NCBI GenBank assembly: GCA_022572105.1
Contig: JACZWN010000065.1
Span: forward strand, 1-15,433
Length of the DNA stretch: 15,433 bases
From: Pseudomonadota bacterium
Lineage (GTDB): Bacteria > Pseudomonadota > Alphaproteobacteria > Kiloniellales > J153
Direction of reading: 5' to 3'
Numbering within the stretch: position 1 is the stretch's first letter; every line of letters starts with the position of its first letter. Below the pieces are notes generated by a model. The model was not told the origin of the DNA, ran no database searches, and was given only the letters and a program-made list of their open reading frames with translations. Positions 1 to 6,227 of this stretch are shown here, in pieces. Made by a program: the position numbers and the translations under genes.

Positions 1-498
1 GCGCCGGCTTGGCAACACCTCCTCCCGCCGGCATTGGGCGTGGGGGGGGGCGTGGGGCCGGTCCCGGTTTGGGGCACCGGCGGCCGGTGGCGCGCCGCGT
101 CCCGGGCCGCGCCCCGAAACGACGGTCCGAGGGCCGAAAACGGCCCGAATCCGCCGAAATTGACGCCGGGACCCCCGGGCCTGGCCCCGCGGGGCGGCGA
201 TTGTTATGGCCCCACAGACACTTTTCGGGTAAAAATTAAGGCTCTTGCTCGTGCCTCACTACGCGCCGATTGAGGATTCTTAGGATGAAACATGGGCGGC
301 GCGGGAGAGAATACCCGCCCGCTGGCTTGCCAGCCCCCCCCCTCGCCCCGTGCAATCGCCGACTGTCCGGTCGGGAACACCGGTCCCAACCGGGGGACGT
401 GAATCGTCGTGAGCCGAGCCGGCGCCGATCGCGGGTTTGAGATCGCGCGGGTCTGAGATCGGGGGTGCGGCCCAGGGAGAAATTGGAGTGACCGGACC
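1..498. other. Intergenic / leader region with no convincing gene
   Basis: No frame here looks like a real protein: the open frames are short, Pro/Arg/Gly-rich and without recognisable domains. The first 200 bases are extremely GC-rich and hold a G9 run (42-50) and a small perfect hairpin (GGGCCG, AAAA loop, CGGCCC at 131-146). Around 200-295 the composition becomes AT-rich (for example GGTAAAAATTAAGG near 229-242), which is the likeliest promoter area for the downstream cold-shock gene, although I cannot pick a confident -35/-10 pair. From about 295 to 498 the DNA is GC-rich again, with a C9 run (334-342), and may be the long 5' leader of the cold-shock mRNA. Confidence 0.5.
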
Positions 499-996
499 AT
501 GACCAACGATCAGTTCTCGGATCCGCCGGATATCACCCATCGCGAGATCACCGCGGTGGTGAAGTGGTTCAACCCGGCCAAAGGCTTCGGCTTCGTCCAG
601 CCGAGCGACGGCTCGCCCGATGCCTTCATGCACATCTCCGTGGTCGAACGGTCCGGTCATGGCACTCTGCCCCAGGGGGCGACCATCATCTGCGATCTCT
701 GCGCCGGGCAGAAGGGCCCGCAGGTCGCCACCGTACACAGCGTCACATCCATGCCCGAGGCGCCGCCCCAGCCGGACCCGGGCGAGGCCGCGGAGATGGA
801 GGGCACGGTCAAGTTCTATAACCACGAGAAGGGCTTCGGCTTCGTGGTTCCGGACGGCGGCGGCAAGGACGTCTTCGTCTCGGCGCGGGTGCTCACGCAC
901 GCGGGCATTCAGGGCCTCAACCCGGATCAGCGCGTGCGCATGATGATCCGCATGGGCCAGAAGGGCCCCATGGCGGACCGCGTCGAGATCATTTAG
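499..996 (+). CDS. Tandem (double) cold-shock domain protein
   Basis: A 165-residue protein with two cold-shock (OB-fold) domains, expected to bind single-stranded RNA/DNA in the cytoplasm and act as an RNA chaperone or antiterminator. Domain 1 spans about residues 18-81, with WFNPAKGFGFV (RNP1, KGFGFV at 28-33) and FMHIS (RNP2, 43-47). Domain 2 spans about 100-164, with KFYNHEKGFGFVVP and VFVSA (125-129). A Pro/acidic linker (about 84-99) joins them. In domain 2 the usual RNP2 His (VFVH) is Ser, so the two domains may differ in nucleic-acid affinity. Two-domain cold-shock proteins of about this size are common in alphaproteobacteria. The ATG at 499 is preceded by GGAG ten bases upstream. The gene is convergent with the NTF2-like gene and has no operon partner. 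Confidence 0.92.
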   Translation: MTNDQFSDPPDITHREITAVVKWFNPAKGFGFVQPSDGSPDAFMHISVVERSGHGTLPQGATIICDLCAGQKGPQVATVHSVTSMPEAPPQPDPGEAAEMEGTVKFYNHEKGFGFVVPDGGGKDVFVSARVLTHAGIQGLNPDQRVRMMIRMGQKGPMADRVEII

Positions 997-1025
997 AAAC
1001 GCGTTCCCCGCGCAGCGCCGACCCG

Positions 1026-1040
1026 GCCGGCCGCGCCGGC
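1026..1040. terminator. GC hairpin between convergent genes (possible terminator)
   Basis: GCCGGC, loop CGC, GCCGGC forms a perfect 6-bp hairpin in the 76-base gap between the convergent cold-shock and NTF2-like genes. It has no T-tract on either side, so an intrinsic terminator is only suggested by its position. Confidence 0.25.
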
Positions 1041-1072
1041 GGCGCAGCTGTCCCGCGACGTCCCGTTCCGGT

Positions 1073-1480
1073 TCATTGCATCGGCCCGTGCGGCGCCTCT
1101 GCTTCGATTTCCCCGGGCGCCGCGCGGCACGGGCCGGCCTGATGGTGAACCATCTTCCAAGCCCCGTCCTCGCGCGCGAAGATGTTGGTCGCGACCAGCA
1201 CGCTCTCGCCGACGACCTCGTAGCAGACGACGAAGCCGAGCCCGCCCTCGACGTAGGCCCGCGGCGCGCGGCAGGCGATCGGCGGGGCGTCCGGGTTGGA
1301 CAGGATGCCGCGCCACGACTCCATCACCGCCTCGCGTGTCGTGAGCGCTTGCCAGCCGGGATGGGCGCAAACGACCGGCGCGCGGCGCGCCCAGAGCTCG
1401 TCCATGGCGCCGAGGTCGCGGGTGCGGAAGACGTGATAGAAAGTCTCGTTGGTGAACAGGATTTCGGCGCTTTCGCTCAT
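1073..1480 (-). CDS. NTF2-like / SnoaL-like small protein
   Basis: A 135-residue protein of the nuclear transport factor 2 / SnoaL-like superfamily (DUF4440-type cone fold). Supporting features are the N-terminal helix with the pattern ILFTNETFYHVFRTRD, the central A-HPGWQALTTREAV-SW segment, strands VCYEVVGESVLVATNIFARE, and the terminal WKMVHHQAGP segment that closes the family's ligand pocket. Members include small ketosteroid-isomerase-like enzymes and binding proteins, and nothing here fixes a substrate. The ATG at 1480 is preferred over the longer open frame to 1543, because the extra 21 residues are Arg/Ala-rich and overlap a palindromic repeat. The gene is divergent from the GT39 gene and convergent with the cold-shock gene, so it is probably monocistronic. 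Confidence 0.8.
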   Translation of the reverse strand: MSESAEILFTNETFYHVFRTRDLGAMDELWARRAPVVCAHPGWQALTTREAVMESWRGILSNPDAPPIACRAPRAYVEGGLGFVVCYEVVGESVLVATNIFAREDGAWKMVHHQAGPCRAAPGEIEAEAPHGPMQ

Positions 1481-1532
1481 CGGCTGTGCTCCCCTCGCCC
1501 CGGTCGCGTCGCGACGGCGGCGCGCCGCGGCC

Positions 1533-1580
1533 CTTGGTATCATACCAAGTCTCGTTGATACCGACCCATTTCACCGCCAT
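1533..1580. repeat. Dispersed ATACCAAG repeat, copy 1
   Basis: CTTGGTAT-C-ATACCAAG (1533-1549) is a perfect 8-bp-arm palindrome. It continues as CGTTGATA (1553-1560) and ACCCATTTCA (about 1563-1572). The same blocks in the same order and spacing recur at 3850-3881, and the ATACCAA palindrome core recurs at 14395-14416. This copy lies in the divergent gap between the NTF2-like gene and the GT39 gene, so it may overlap promoters for either. Confidence 0.7.
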
Positions 1581-1671
1581 CCTTTGCCCGCCGGCGCCCT
1601 TGGTTTCCTCGTGGGAGTGCGCTAGACATGGCGTCTCGCCCGGACACGAGGCTGGACCCCACCCCGTCTTC

Positions 1672-3153
1672 ATGCTCGCCATACCAACGGGTTCGATCGG
1701 ATCGGCGCGGCTTCAGGCCGGCCGCCATGCGCTCGCCGCCGGCGCCTTCGTGCTGGGGCTGACGGCGCTGCGCGTCCTGGCGCTGGCGCTCTCGGATCTC
1801 GACCTGCACGGCGACGAGGCGCAGTACTGGTCGTGGGCCCAGGATCCGGCCTTCGGCTACTTCTCCAAGCCGCCCATGGTGGCCTGGATCATCGCCGCGA
1901 CCACCGCGGTCTGCGGCGACGGCGAGTTCTGCGTGCGCCTCGCCTCGCCGCTGATCCACGCCCTGACCGCCGGCGTCGTCTTCGTGCTGGCGCGCGCGCT
2001 CTACGACGCGCGCATCGCCGCCTGGTCGGCCGTCACCTACGCCACGCTGCCGGCGGTGTCCTTTTCCTCGGGCCTGATTTCGACCGACGTGCCCCTGCTG
2101 CTGTTCTGGTCGCTCGCGCTCGTCGCCTTCGTGCATCTGCTGCGCCGGCGCGGCAGCGCCTGGACGCTGGCGCTCGGCGTGGCGCTCGGCCTCGGTCTGC
2201 TCAGCAAGTATGCCATGGTCTATTTCCCGCTCTGCGCCGCGGCCTACTGCGCGGCGACGCCCGGCGCGCGCTGGTTCCTGACCAGCCGGCAGGCGCTCCT
2301 GGCGCTCGCCGTGGCGGCGGCAATCCTGGCGCCCAACCTGCTCTGGAACCTGGATAACGGCTGGGCGACCCTGGGCCACACCGCGGCCAACGTCAACTGG
2401 GGCGGCACGCTCTTTCATCCGGTCAAGATGCTCGAGTTCCTGGGCGCCCAGTTCGGCGTCTTCGGCCCGATCCTGTTCGCTGGCCTGCTCTGGTGGCTAG
2501 CGACCTGGCGGCCGCGCCGCGCCTCGGAGGGCGAGCGCCTGCTGCTGTTCTTTTCGGTGCCGGTGCTGGCGCTGATGGTCATTCAGGCGTTGTTGTCCCG
2601 GGCCCATGCCAACTGGGCGGCGGTCGCCTATCCCGGGGCGACGGTGGCGATCCTGGCCTGGCTCCTGCACCACGGCCGCGACCGGCTCGCCAAGCTGTCG
2701 CTCGGGCTACACGTTTTCGCCGCCGTGGGGATATCGGGCGCGATCGCGGCCGCCTCCGCCCTGACCCTGCCCGCGTCGCTCGATGCCTTCGCGCGCCTGC
2801 GCGGCTGGGACCAGCTCGGCCGCGAGGTCGCCGCGCGCATGGCCGAGCGGCCGGGGACGACCGTCTTGAGCGACGACCGCATGATCATGGCCGAGCTGCT
2901 CTATTACACCCGGGAGCGAGACTTTCCGATCGTCATCTGGGACCCGGACGGGGTCCCCGGCAACCACTACGAGCTGACCGCACCGCTCGATGCCGAAAAC
3001 GGCGCCCGGGTGCTTTACGTCGCCCGCTGGCGCGATTACGGCGCCCTGCTCGCGCGTTTCCAGACGGTGCGCCCGCTCGGAGCGCTCGAGATCCCGACGC
3101 ACCCGGAGCGGGTGCGGACCTTCTACCTTTACGACCTGGCGAACTTCCAATGA
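1672..3153 (+). CDS. GT39-family (ArnT/PMT-like) membrane glycosyltransferase
   Basis: A 493-residue polytopic inner-membrane protein of glycosyltransferase family 39 (PMT_2 / ArnT-like). The family moves sugars from polyprenyl-phosphate donors to lipid or protein acceptors on the periplasmic face. The N-terminal transmembrane helix (about 20-42) is followed by the periplasmic DLHGDEAQYW motif. Its Asp48-Glu49 pair is the conserved acidic signature, and the next segment FGYFSKPPMVAW is also typical. About ten more hydrophobic segments follow, then a soluble C-terminal domain (about 390-493). I chose the ATG at 1672 because residues encoded upstream of it run through a repeat and have no family character; no strong Shine-Dalgarno sequence is visible. 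The PAP2 gene starts 10-19 bases after the stop, so the two are probably co-transcribed. Possible roles are lipid A or other envelope glycolipid decoration; the sugar and acceptor are unknown. Confidence 0.88.
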   Translation: MLAIPTGSIGSARLQAGRHALAAGAFVLGLTALRVLALALSDLDLHGDEAQYWSWAQDPAFGYFSKPPMVAWIIAATTAVCGDGEFCVRLASPLIHALTAGVVFVLARALYDARIAAWSAVTYATLPAVSFSSGLISTDVPLLLFWSLALVAFVHLLRRRGSAWTLALGVALGLGLLSKYAMVYFPLCAAAYCAATPGARWFLTSRQALLALAVAAAILAPNLLWNLDNGWATLGHTAANVNWGGTLFHPVKMLEFLGAQFGVFGPILFAGLLWWLATWRPRRASEGERLLLFFSVPVLALMVIQALLSRAHANWAAVAYPGATVAILAWLLHHGRDRLAKLSLGLHVFAAVGISGAIAAASALTLPASLDAFARLRGWDQLGREVAARMAERPGTTVLSDDRMIMAELLYYTRERDFPIVIWDPDGVPGNHYELTAPLDAENGARVLYVARWRDYGALLARFQTVRPLGALEIPTHPERVRTFYLYDLANFQ

Positions 3154-3172
3154 CGGCGCGGCGGTGAACGGG

Positions 3173-3850
3173 ATGCGGGCGGTCGCGGTTACCATCGCAT
3201 TCGGCGTAGCGGCGGCGGGCCTGTTCGTGCTGGTCCCGGAAATCGACCTGGCCGCCGCCCGCTTCCTCTACGTCGAGGGCAAGGGCTTCATCCTGGCCGG
3301 CCACCCCTTCTCGGTCGCCTGGGGGAAGGCCACCCATGCACTGGCGAAGGCGATCATCGTGCTGCTGATCGCCGGCCTCGTCGTCACGCTGTTCAGAAGA
3401 CGGCCGGTCCTGGGCCTGGACGGCCGGCGGTTCCTGTTCCTGCTGCTCTGCTTCGGGATCGCCACGGGGGTCGTTGCCGGGGCCGTTTTCAAGGAGAACT
3501 GGGGCCGGGCGCGGCCCTCGCAGGTCACGGAGTTCGCCGGCACCAAGCAGTTCACCCCCGCCTTCGCGATTGCCGATCAGTGCGCGACCAACTGCTCCTT
3601 CGTCTCGGGCGACGCCAGCTTCGCCTTCGCCACGATCGCCTTTGCCGTCCTGGCCAGCCGGCGCCGCCGGCTGTTCGTGGCGGCGGCGCTGGGGTTCGGC
3701 CTCGTCGTCGGCGCGATGCGCATGTCGACCGGCAGCCATTTCCTGAGCGACGTGGTCTTCGCCGGCGTTTTCAGCATTCTGACCGTGCTCCTGCTCGAGC
3801 GCATCATGCTGGCGCGCCGGCGGCTCGACGGACCCCGGCCTGACGGGTAA
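3173..3850 (+). CDS. PAP2-family membrane phosphatase
   Basis: A 225-residue inner-membrane phosphatase of the PAP2 (phosphatidic acid phosphatase type 2) superfamily, whose members dephosphorylate lipid A, undecaprenyl pyrophosphate or phosphatidyl lipids. Motif 1 is K107-x6-R114-P115. Motif 3 is R183-x5-H189-x3-D193, containing the expected nucleophile His189. Motif 2, usually PSGH, reads VSGD (144-147), so the general-acid His is replaced by Asp147. Several hydrophobic segments (about 5-22, 57-75, 87-105, 149-162, 167-181, 194-210) surround these motifs. The start is the ATG at 3173; an in-frame GTG at 3164 is possible. The gene lies 19 bases after the GT39 stop, pointing to a joint role in envelope lipid modification. 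The stop codon overlaps a copy of the ATACCAAG repeat. Confidence 0.85.
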   Translation: MRAVAVTIAFGVAAAGLFVLVPEIDLAAARFLYVEGKGFILAGHPFSVAWGKATHALAKAIIVLLIAGLVVTLFRRRPVLGLDGRRFLFLLLCFGIATGVVAGAVFKENWGRARPSQVTEFAGTKQFTPAFAIADQCATNCSFVSGDASFAFATIAFAVLASRRRRLFVAAALGFGLVVGAMRMSTGSHFLSDVVFAGVFSILTVLLLERIMLARRRLDGPRPDG

Positions 3851-3885
3851 TACCAAGGAGCGTTGATAATGACCCATTTCATGGG
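3850..3885. repeat. Dispersed ATACCAAG repeat, copy 2
   Basis: ATACCAAG (3850-3857), CGTTGATA (3861-3868) and ACCCATTTCA (3872-3881) repeat the arrangement seen at 1542-1572 with identical block spacing. This copy begins inside the PAP2 stop codon and runs on into a small hairpin, CCCAT-TTC-ATGGG (3873-3885). Confidence 0.7.
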
Positions 3886-3930
3886 AGCTTATCGGCCCGC
3901 CCGGGCTGCATTCCAGCGCCGGATCGTGCC

Positions 3931-3965
3931 CAAACAAAAAGCCGGCAACCCAATGGGTTGCCGGC
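3931..3965 (-). terminator. Strong intrinsic terminator (minus strand)
   Basis: GCCGGCAACCC (3941-3951), AAT loop, GGGTTGCCGGC (3955-3965) is a perfect 11-bp stem. Read on the minus strand it is followed at once by CTTTTTGTTTG, a good U-tract. It therefore ends leftward transcripts, namely the probable 6S RNA and any read-through from trxB-lsrB. On the plus strand only AAGTTTAAC follows, so it would be weak for the PAP2 transcript. Confidence 0.85.
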
Positions 3966-4100
3966 AAGTTTAACAGGGAGGCTTCACGTCTGGGAGACGT
4001 GGGGCCCGGCTTCGAAGCAGGCGCTCCGCAACCGGACCACAGATGCTGCAATGCAGCACTGAGTATAATATAGGCTCTGGAAGGTAATTTTCCAGACCCC
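3935..4100 (-). ncRNA. ssrS: Probable 6S RNA
   Basis: 6S RNA binds the sigma70 RNA polymerase holoenzyme and represses promoters in stationary phase. On the minus strand this stretch carries GAGCCTATATTATACTC (4077-4061), close to GAGCCGATATTTCATACC of E. coli 6S RNA as I remember it. Further on is GTGAAGCCTCCCTGTTAAAC (3986-3967), resembling E. coli GAGAAGCCTTAAAACTG. Between them lie TGCTGCA-T-TGCAGCA (4058-4044), a GGTCCGG/CCGGGCC stem (4037-4031 with 4009-4003) and CACGTCT-CCC-AGACGTG (4001-3985). The RNA ends at a perfect intrinsic terminator. No protein frame fits. The 5' end is uncertain: TATATTATACT could instead be a -10 box, which would give an RNA of about 125 nt. If it is not 6S RNA it is still very likely a structured small RNA. 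Confidence 0.6.
4076..4096. repeat. Inverted repeat TCTGGAA-N7-TTCCAGA
   Basis: Two perfect 7-bp arms (4076-4082 and 4090-4096) are separated by seven AT-rich bases. The repeat sits just upstream of, or at the 5' end of, the probable 6S RNA on the minus strand. It may be a hairpin in that RNA or a regulator-binding site. Confidence 0.45.
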
Positions 4101-4169
4101 AAGGGGGCAAGCGAGCCATGCACTGAATGCATAGCTGGGGATACATGGCTGGGGCGCGGGCGCGGGCGC

Positions 4170-5114
4170 CTAAAAGCGCGATTCGGCGACCATGCGCAAC
4201 AGGAAGTCCCGGAACACTTGGATCCGCTTGGACGCCTTGAGCTCCTCGGGATAGACGAAGTACGCGTCGAAATGCGGCCCCTCGAGCTCGGGCAGGATCT
4301 GCACCAGATCGATCAAACCGTCGCCCATGAACTCGGGCAGGGCGCCCAGGCCGGCGCCCGACTGGACCGCGCGCAAGATCCCGTACATGTTGTTGAGAGT
4401 GAGCGCGGGACGGCGCAGGCGGCCCGATGGGTTGCCGGCCCTGAGCAGCCAGTTGACGTCCGGCACCGGCGGGCGGGTGTCCTCGCCGTAGACGATGAGG
4501 CGGTGGTCGTCCAGCTCCTCGACCGTGCCCGGCATGCCGTGCTTCTTGATGTAGCTCGGCGCGGCGTAGATGTTCATGTGCACGGTCAAGAGATGGCGTT
4601 GGATCAGGTCCGGCTGGGTCGGCGGCGTCAGGCGCACGGCGACGTCGGCCTCGCGCATGGACAAATCGACGTTGCGGTCGGAGAGCAGCAGGCTGACCTC
4701 GATCTCCGGGTAGACCTCCATGAACTCGCGCAGGCGCGGCGCCAGCCAGGTCGACCCGAAGGCCACGGTGGTGGTGATCTTGAGCGGCCCCTGGGGCCGG
4801 TCCTTGCTCTCGGCCAGCCGAGCCGCGGTCATGGCCAGCTTGCCGAATACCTCGTGCGCCGTGCGGTACAAGAGCTCGCCCTGCTCGGTCAGGATCAGGC
4901 CGCGCGCGTGGCGGTGGAACAGCGGCACCTTTAGGCTGGCTTCGAGCGCGCTGATCTGACGGCTGATCGCCGACTGGCTCAGGTTCAGCATCTCGCCGGC
5001 GTGGGTGAAGCTGCCCGCCTCCGCGACCGCGTGGAAGACGCGCAGCTTATCCCAGTCCAGGGAGTTTCGGCCCAAGCCGCGCTGTTTGTTGGAAGGTTCC
5101 GGGGCGTTGCCCAC
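4170..5114 (-). CDS. lsrB: LysR-family regulator, LsrB-like
   Basis: A 314-residue LysR-type transcriptional regulator. An N-terminal winged helix-turn-helix (about 18-78: LDWDKLRVFHAVAEAGSF, LSQSAISRQISALE) is followed by a periplasmic-binding-protein-like effector domain (about 105-308). The HTH wording and the position directly after trxB match the alphaproteobacterial LsrB/VtlR group; rhizobial LsrB is linked to redox balance and envelope functions. The start is GTG at 5114, fixed by AAGGAG (5126-5121) six bases upstream; a 44-base gap after the trxB stop supports an operon. The protein contains no cysteine at all, so thiol-based redox sensing, proposed for rhizobial LsrB, cannot operate here. 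The ligand is unknown. Assignment to LysR is certain; to LsrB, likely. Confidence 0.88.
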   Translation of the reverse strand: MGNAPEPSNKQRGLGRNSLDWDKLRVFHAVAEAGSFTHAGEMLNLSQSAISRQISALEASLKVPLFHRHARGLILTEQGELLYRTAHEVFGKLAMTAARLAESKDRPQGPLKITTTVAFGSTWLAPRLREFMEVYPEIEVSLLLSDRNVDLSMREADVAVRLTPPTQPDLIQRHLLTVHMNIYAAPSYIKKHGMPGTVEELDDHRLIVYGEDTRPPVPDVNWLLRAGNPSGRLRRPALTLNNMYGILRAVQSGAGLGALPEFMGDGLIDLVQILPELEGPHFDAYFVYPEELKASKRIQVFRDFLLRMVAESRF

Positions 5115-5158
5115 CGTCGTCTCCTTGGGTTCGATCGCGTACGCTGGGCGCAGGCGCG

Positions 5159-6127
5159 CTACTGCGCCGCCTGGGCCTCGTCGGCTTCGGCTTCGGCCAG
5201 GAACTTTTCCGCCTCCAAGGCCGCCATGCAGCCCATTCCGGCGGCGGTGACCGCCTGGCGGAACACCTTGTCCTTCACGTCGCCGGCGGCGAACACGCCG
5301 GGCACGCCGGTCGCCGTCGAATCCGGGCGGGTCAGGATGTAGCCCTCGGCGTCCATGTCGAGCTGGCCCTTGAACAGCCCGGTCGCCGGGTCGTGGCCGA
5401 TGGCGACGAACAGGCCGTCGATGGCGAGCTCACTGGCCTTGCTGGATTTAACGTTCTCGACCCGGACGCCGGTGACGCCGAGCGGCGCCTCGGTGCCGAG
5501 CACCTCGTCCACGACGCGGTCCCAGAGCACCTCGATCTTGGGGTTCGCGAACAGCCGGTCCTGGAGGATCTTCTCGGCGCGCAGCGCGTCGCGCCGGTGG
5601 ACGAGCGTGACCTTGCTGGCGAAGTTGGTCAGGAACATCGCCTCCTCGACCGCGGTGTTGCCGCCGCCGACCACCACGACATCCTTGTCGCGGAAGAAGA
5701 ACCCGTCGCAAGTGGCGCAGGCCGAGACTCCGAAGCCGAGGAACTTCGCCTCGCCCTCGACCCCGAGCCAGCGCGCACTTGCCCCGGTGGCGATGACCAG
5801 GGTATCGCCGCTATAGAGTGCGCCCGAATCGCCGGTGCAGCGGAACGGCCGGCGCGACAGATCGACCTCGACGATGATGTCCGTGACGATGCGGGTGCCG
5901 ACGTTCTCGGCCTGGGCCTGCATCTGCTCCATCAGCCACGGCCCCTGGATCGCCTCGGCGAAACCCGGGTAGTTCTCGACATCGGTGGTGATGGACAGCT
6001 GCCCGCCGGGCTCCAGGCCCTGGATCAGGATGGGTTTCAGGTTGGCGCGCGCGGCATAGATCGCCGCCGTGTAGCCGGCCGGGCCAGAGCCCAGGACGAG
6101 AACCTTGCTGTGCTGCTTTTCGGACAT
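5159..6127 (-). CDS. trxB: Thioredoxin-disulfide reductase
   Basis: A 322-residue cytoplasmic flavoenzyme that transfers electrons from NADPH through FAD and a redox-active disulfide to thioredoxin. Visible features are the FAD-binding GSGPAG (13-18), the EPGGQLSITTDVENYPGF segment, the active-site CATC (Cys137-Cys140) in ACATCDGFF, the NADPH-binding GGGNTA (154-159), and the C-terminal FAAGDV FAD motif. The length is normal for bacterial low-molecular-weight TrxB, with an Ala/Glu-rich tail. The ATG at 6127 is preferred; an in-frame TTG at 6148 would add seven residues. It is followed after 31 bases of non-coding sequence to the lsrB ribosome-binding site, suggesting a redox operon. Confidence 0.96.
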   Translation of the reverse strand: MSEKQHSKVLVLGSGPAGYTAAIYAARANLKPILIQGLEPGGQLSITTDVENYPGFAEAIQGPWLMEQMQAQAENVGTRIVTDIIVEVDLSRRPFRCTGDSGALYSGDTLVIATGASARWLGVEGEAKFLGFGVSACATCDGFFFRDKDVVVVGGGNTAVEEAMFLTNFASKVTLVHRRDALRAEKILQDRLFANPKIEVLWDRVVDEVLGTEAPLGVTGVRVENVKSSKASELAIDGLFVAIGHDPATGLFKGQLDMDAEGYILTRPDSTATGVPGVFAAGDVKDKVFRQAVTAAGMGCMAALEAEKFLAEAEADEAQAAQ

Positions 6128-6175
6128 GGCGGCGGGTCTGGCTCCCAAGGGGATTATCCGGTTACGACCCTACGA

Positions 6176-6204
6176 GAAATAGTGAGAAGGCGCGGCTCAG
6201 ACAA
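6176..6204 (-). promoter_or_regulatory. Candidate sigma70 promoter for trxB-lsrB
   Basis: On the minus strand TTGTCT (6204-6199), a 17-base spacer and TATTTC (6181-6176) lie about 50 bases before the trxB ATG, in the gap after the ELM1-family stop. It is the best-spaced hexamer pair in the gap, but it rests on sequence alone. Confidence 0.4.
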
Positions 6205-6227
6205 GCCGAACCGTTGGGGGAATCCGC

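Noticed and set aside
9..273. Two short open frames at the left edge
   Set aside because: Pro/Gly/Arg-rich products driven by GC bias, no ribosome-binding site and no family resemblance.
285..440. ATG at 285 after an AT-rich patch, as a possible short gene or cold-shock leader peptide
   Set aside because: The frame gives an Arg/Pro-rich product of about 50 residues with no convincing Shine-Dalgarno sequence; it is more likely untranslated leader.
3935..4100. 4.5S/SRP RNA or tmRNA as identity of the small RNA
   Set aside because: The SRP hallmark (GGTCCGGAAGGAAGCAGCC-like loop) and the tmRNA tRNA-like end (GGTTCGAATCC..CCA) are not present.
2933..4132. Minus-strand open frame across PAP2, the terminator and the small RNA
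   Set aside because: It crosses a perfect terminator hairpin and the repeat, and its translation is low-complexity Gln/Arg/Gly/Glu-rich.
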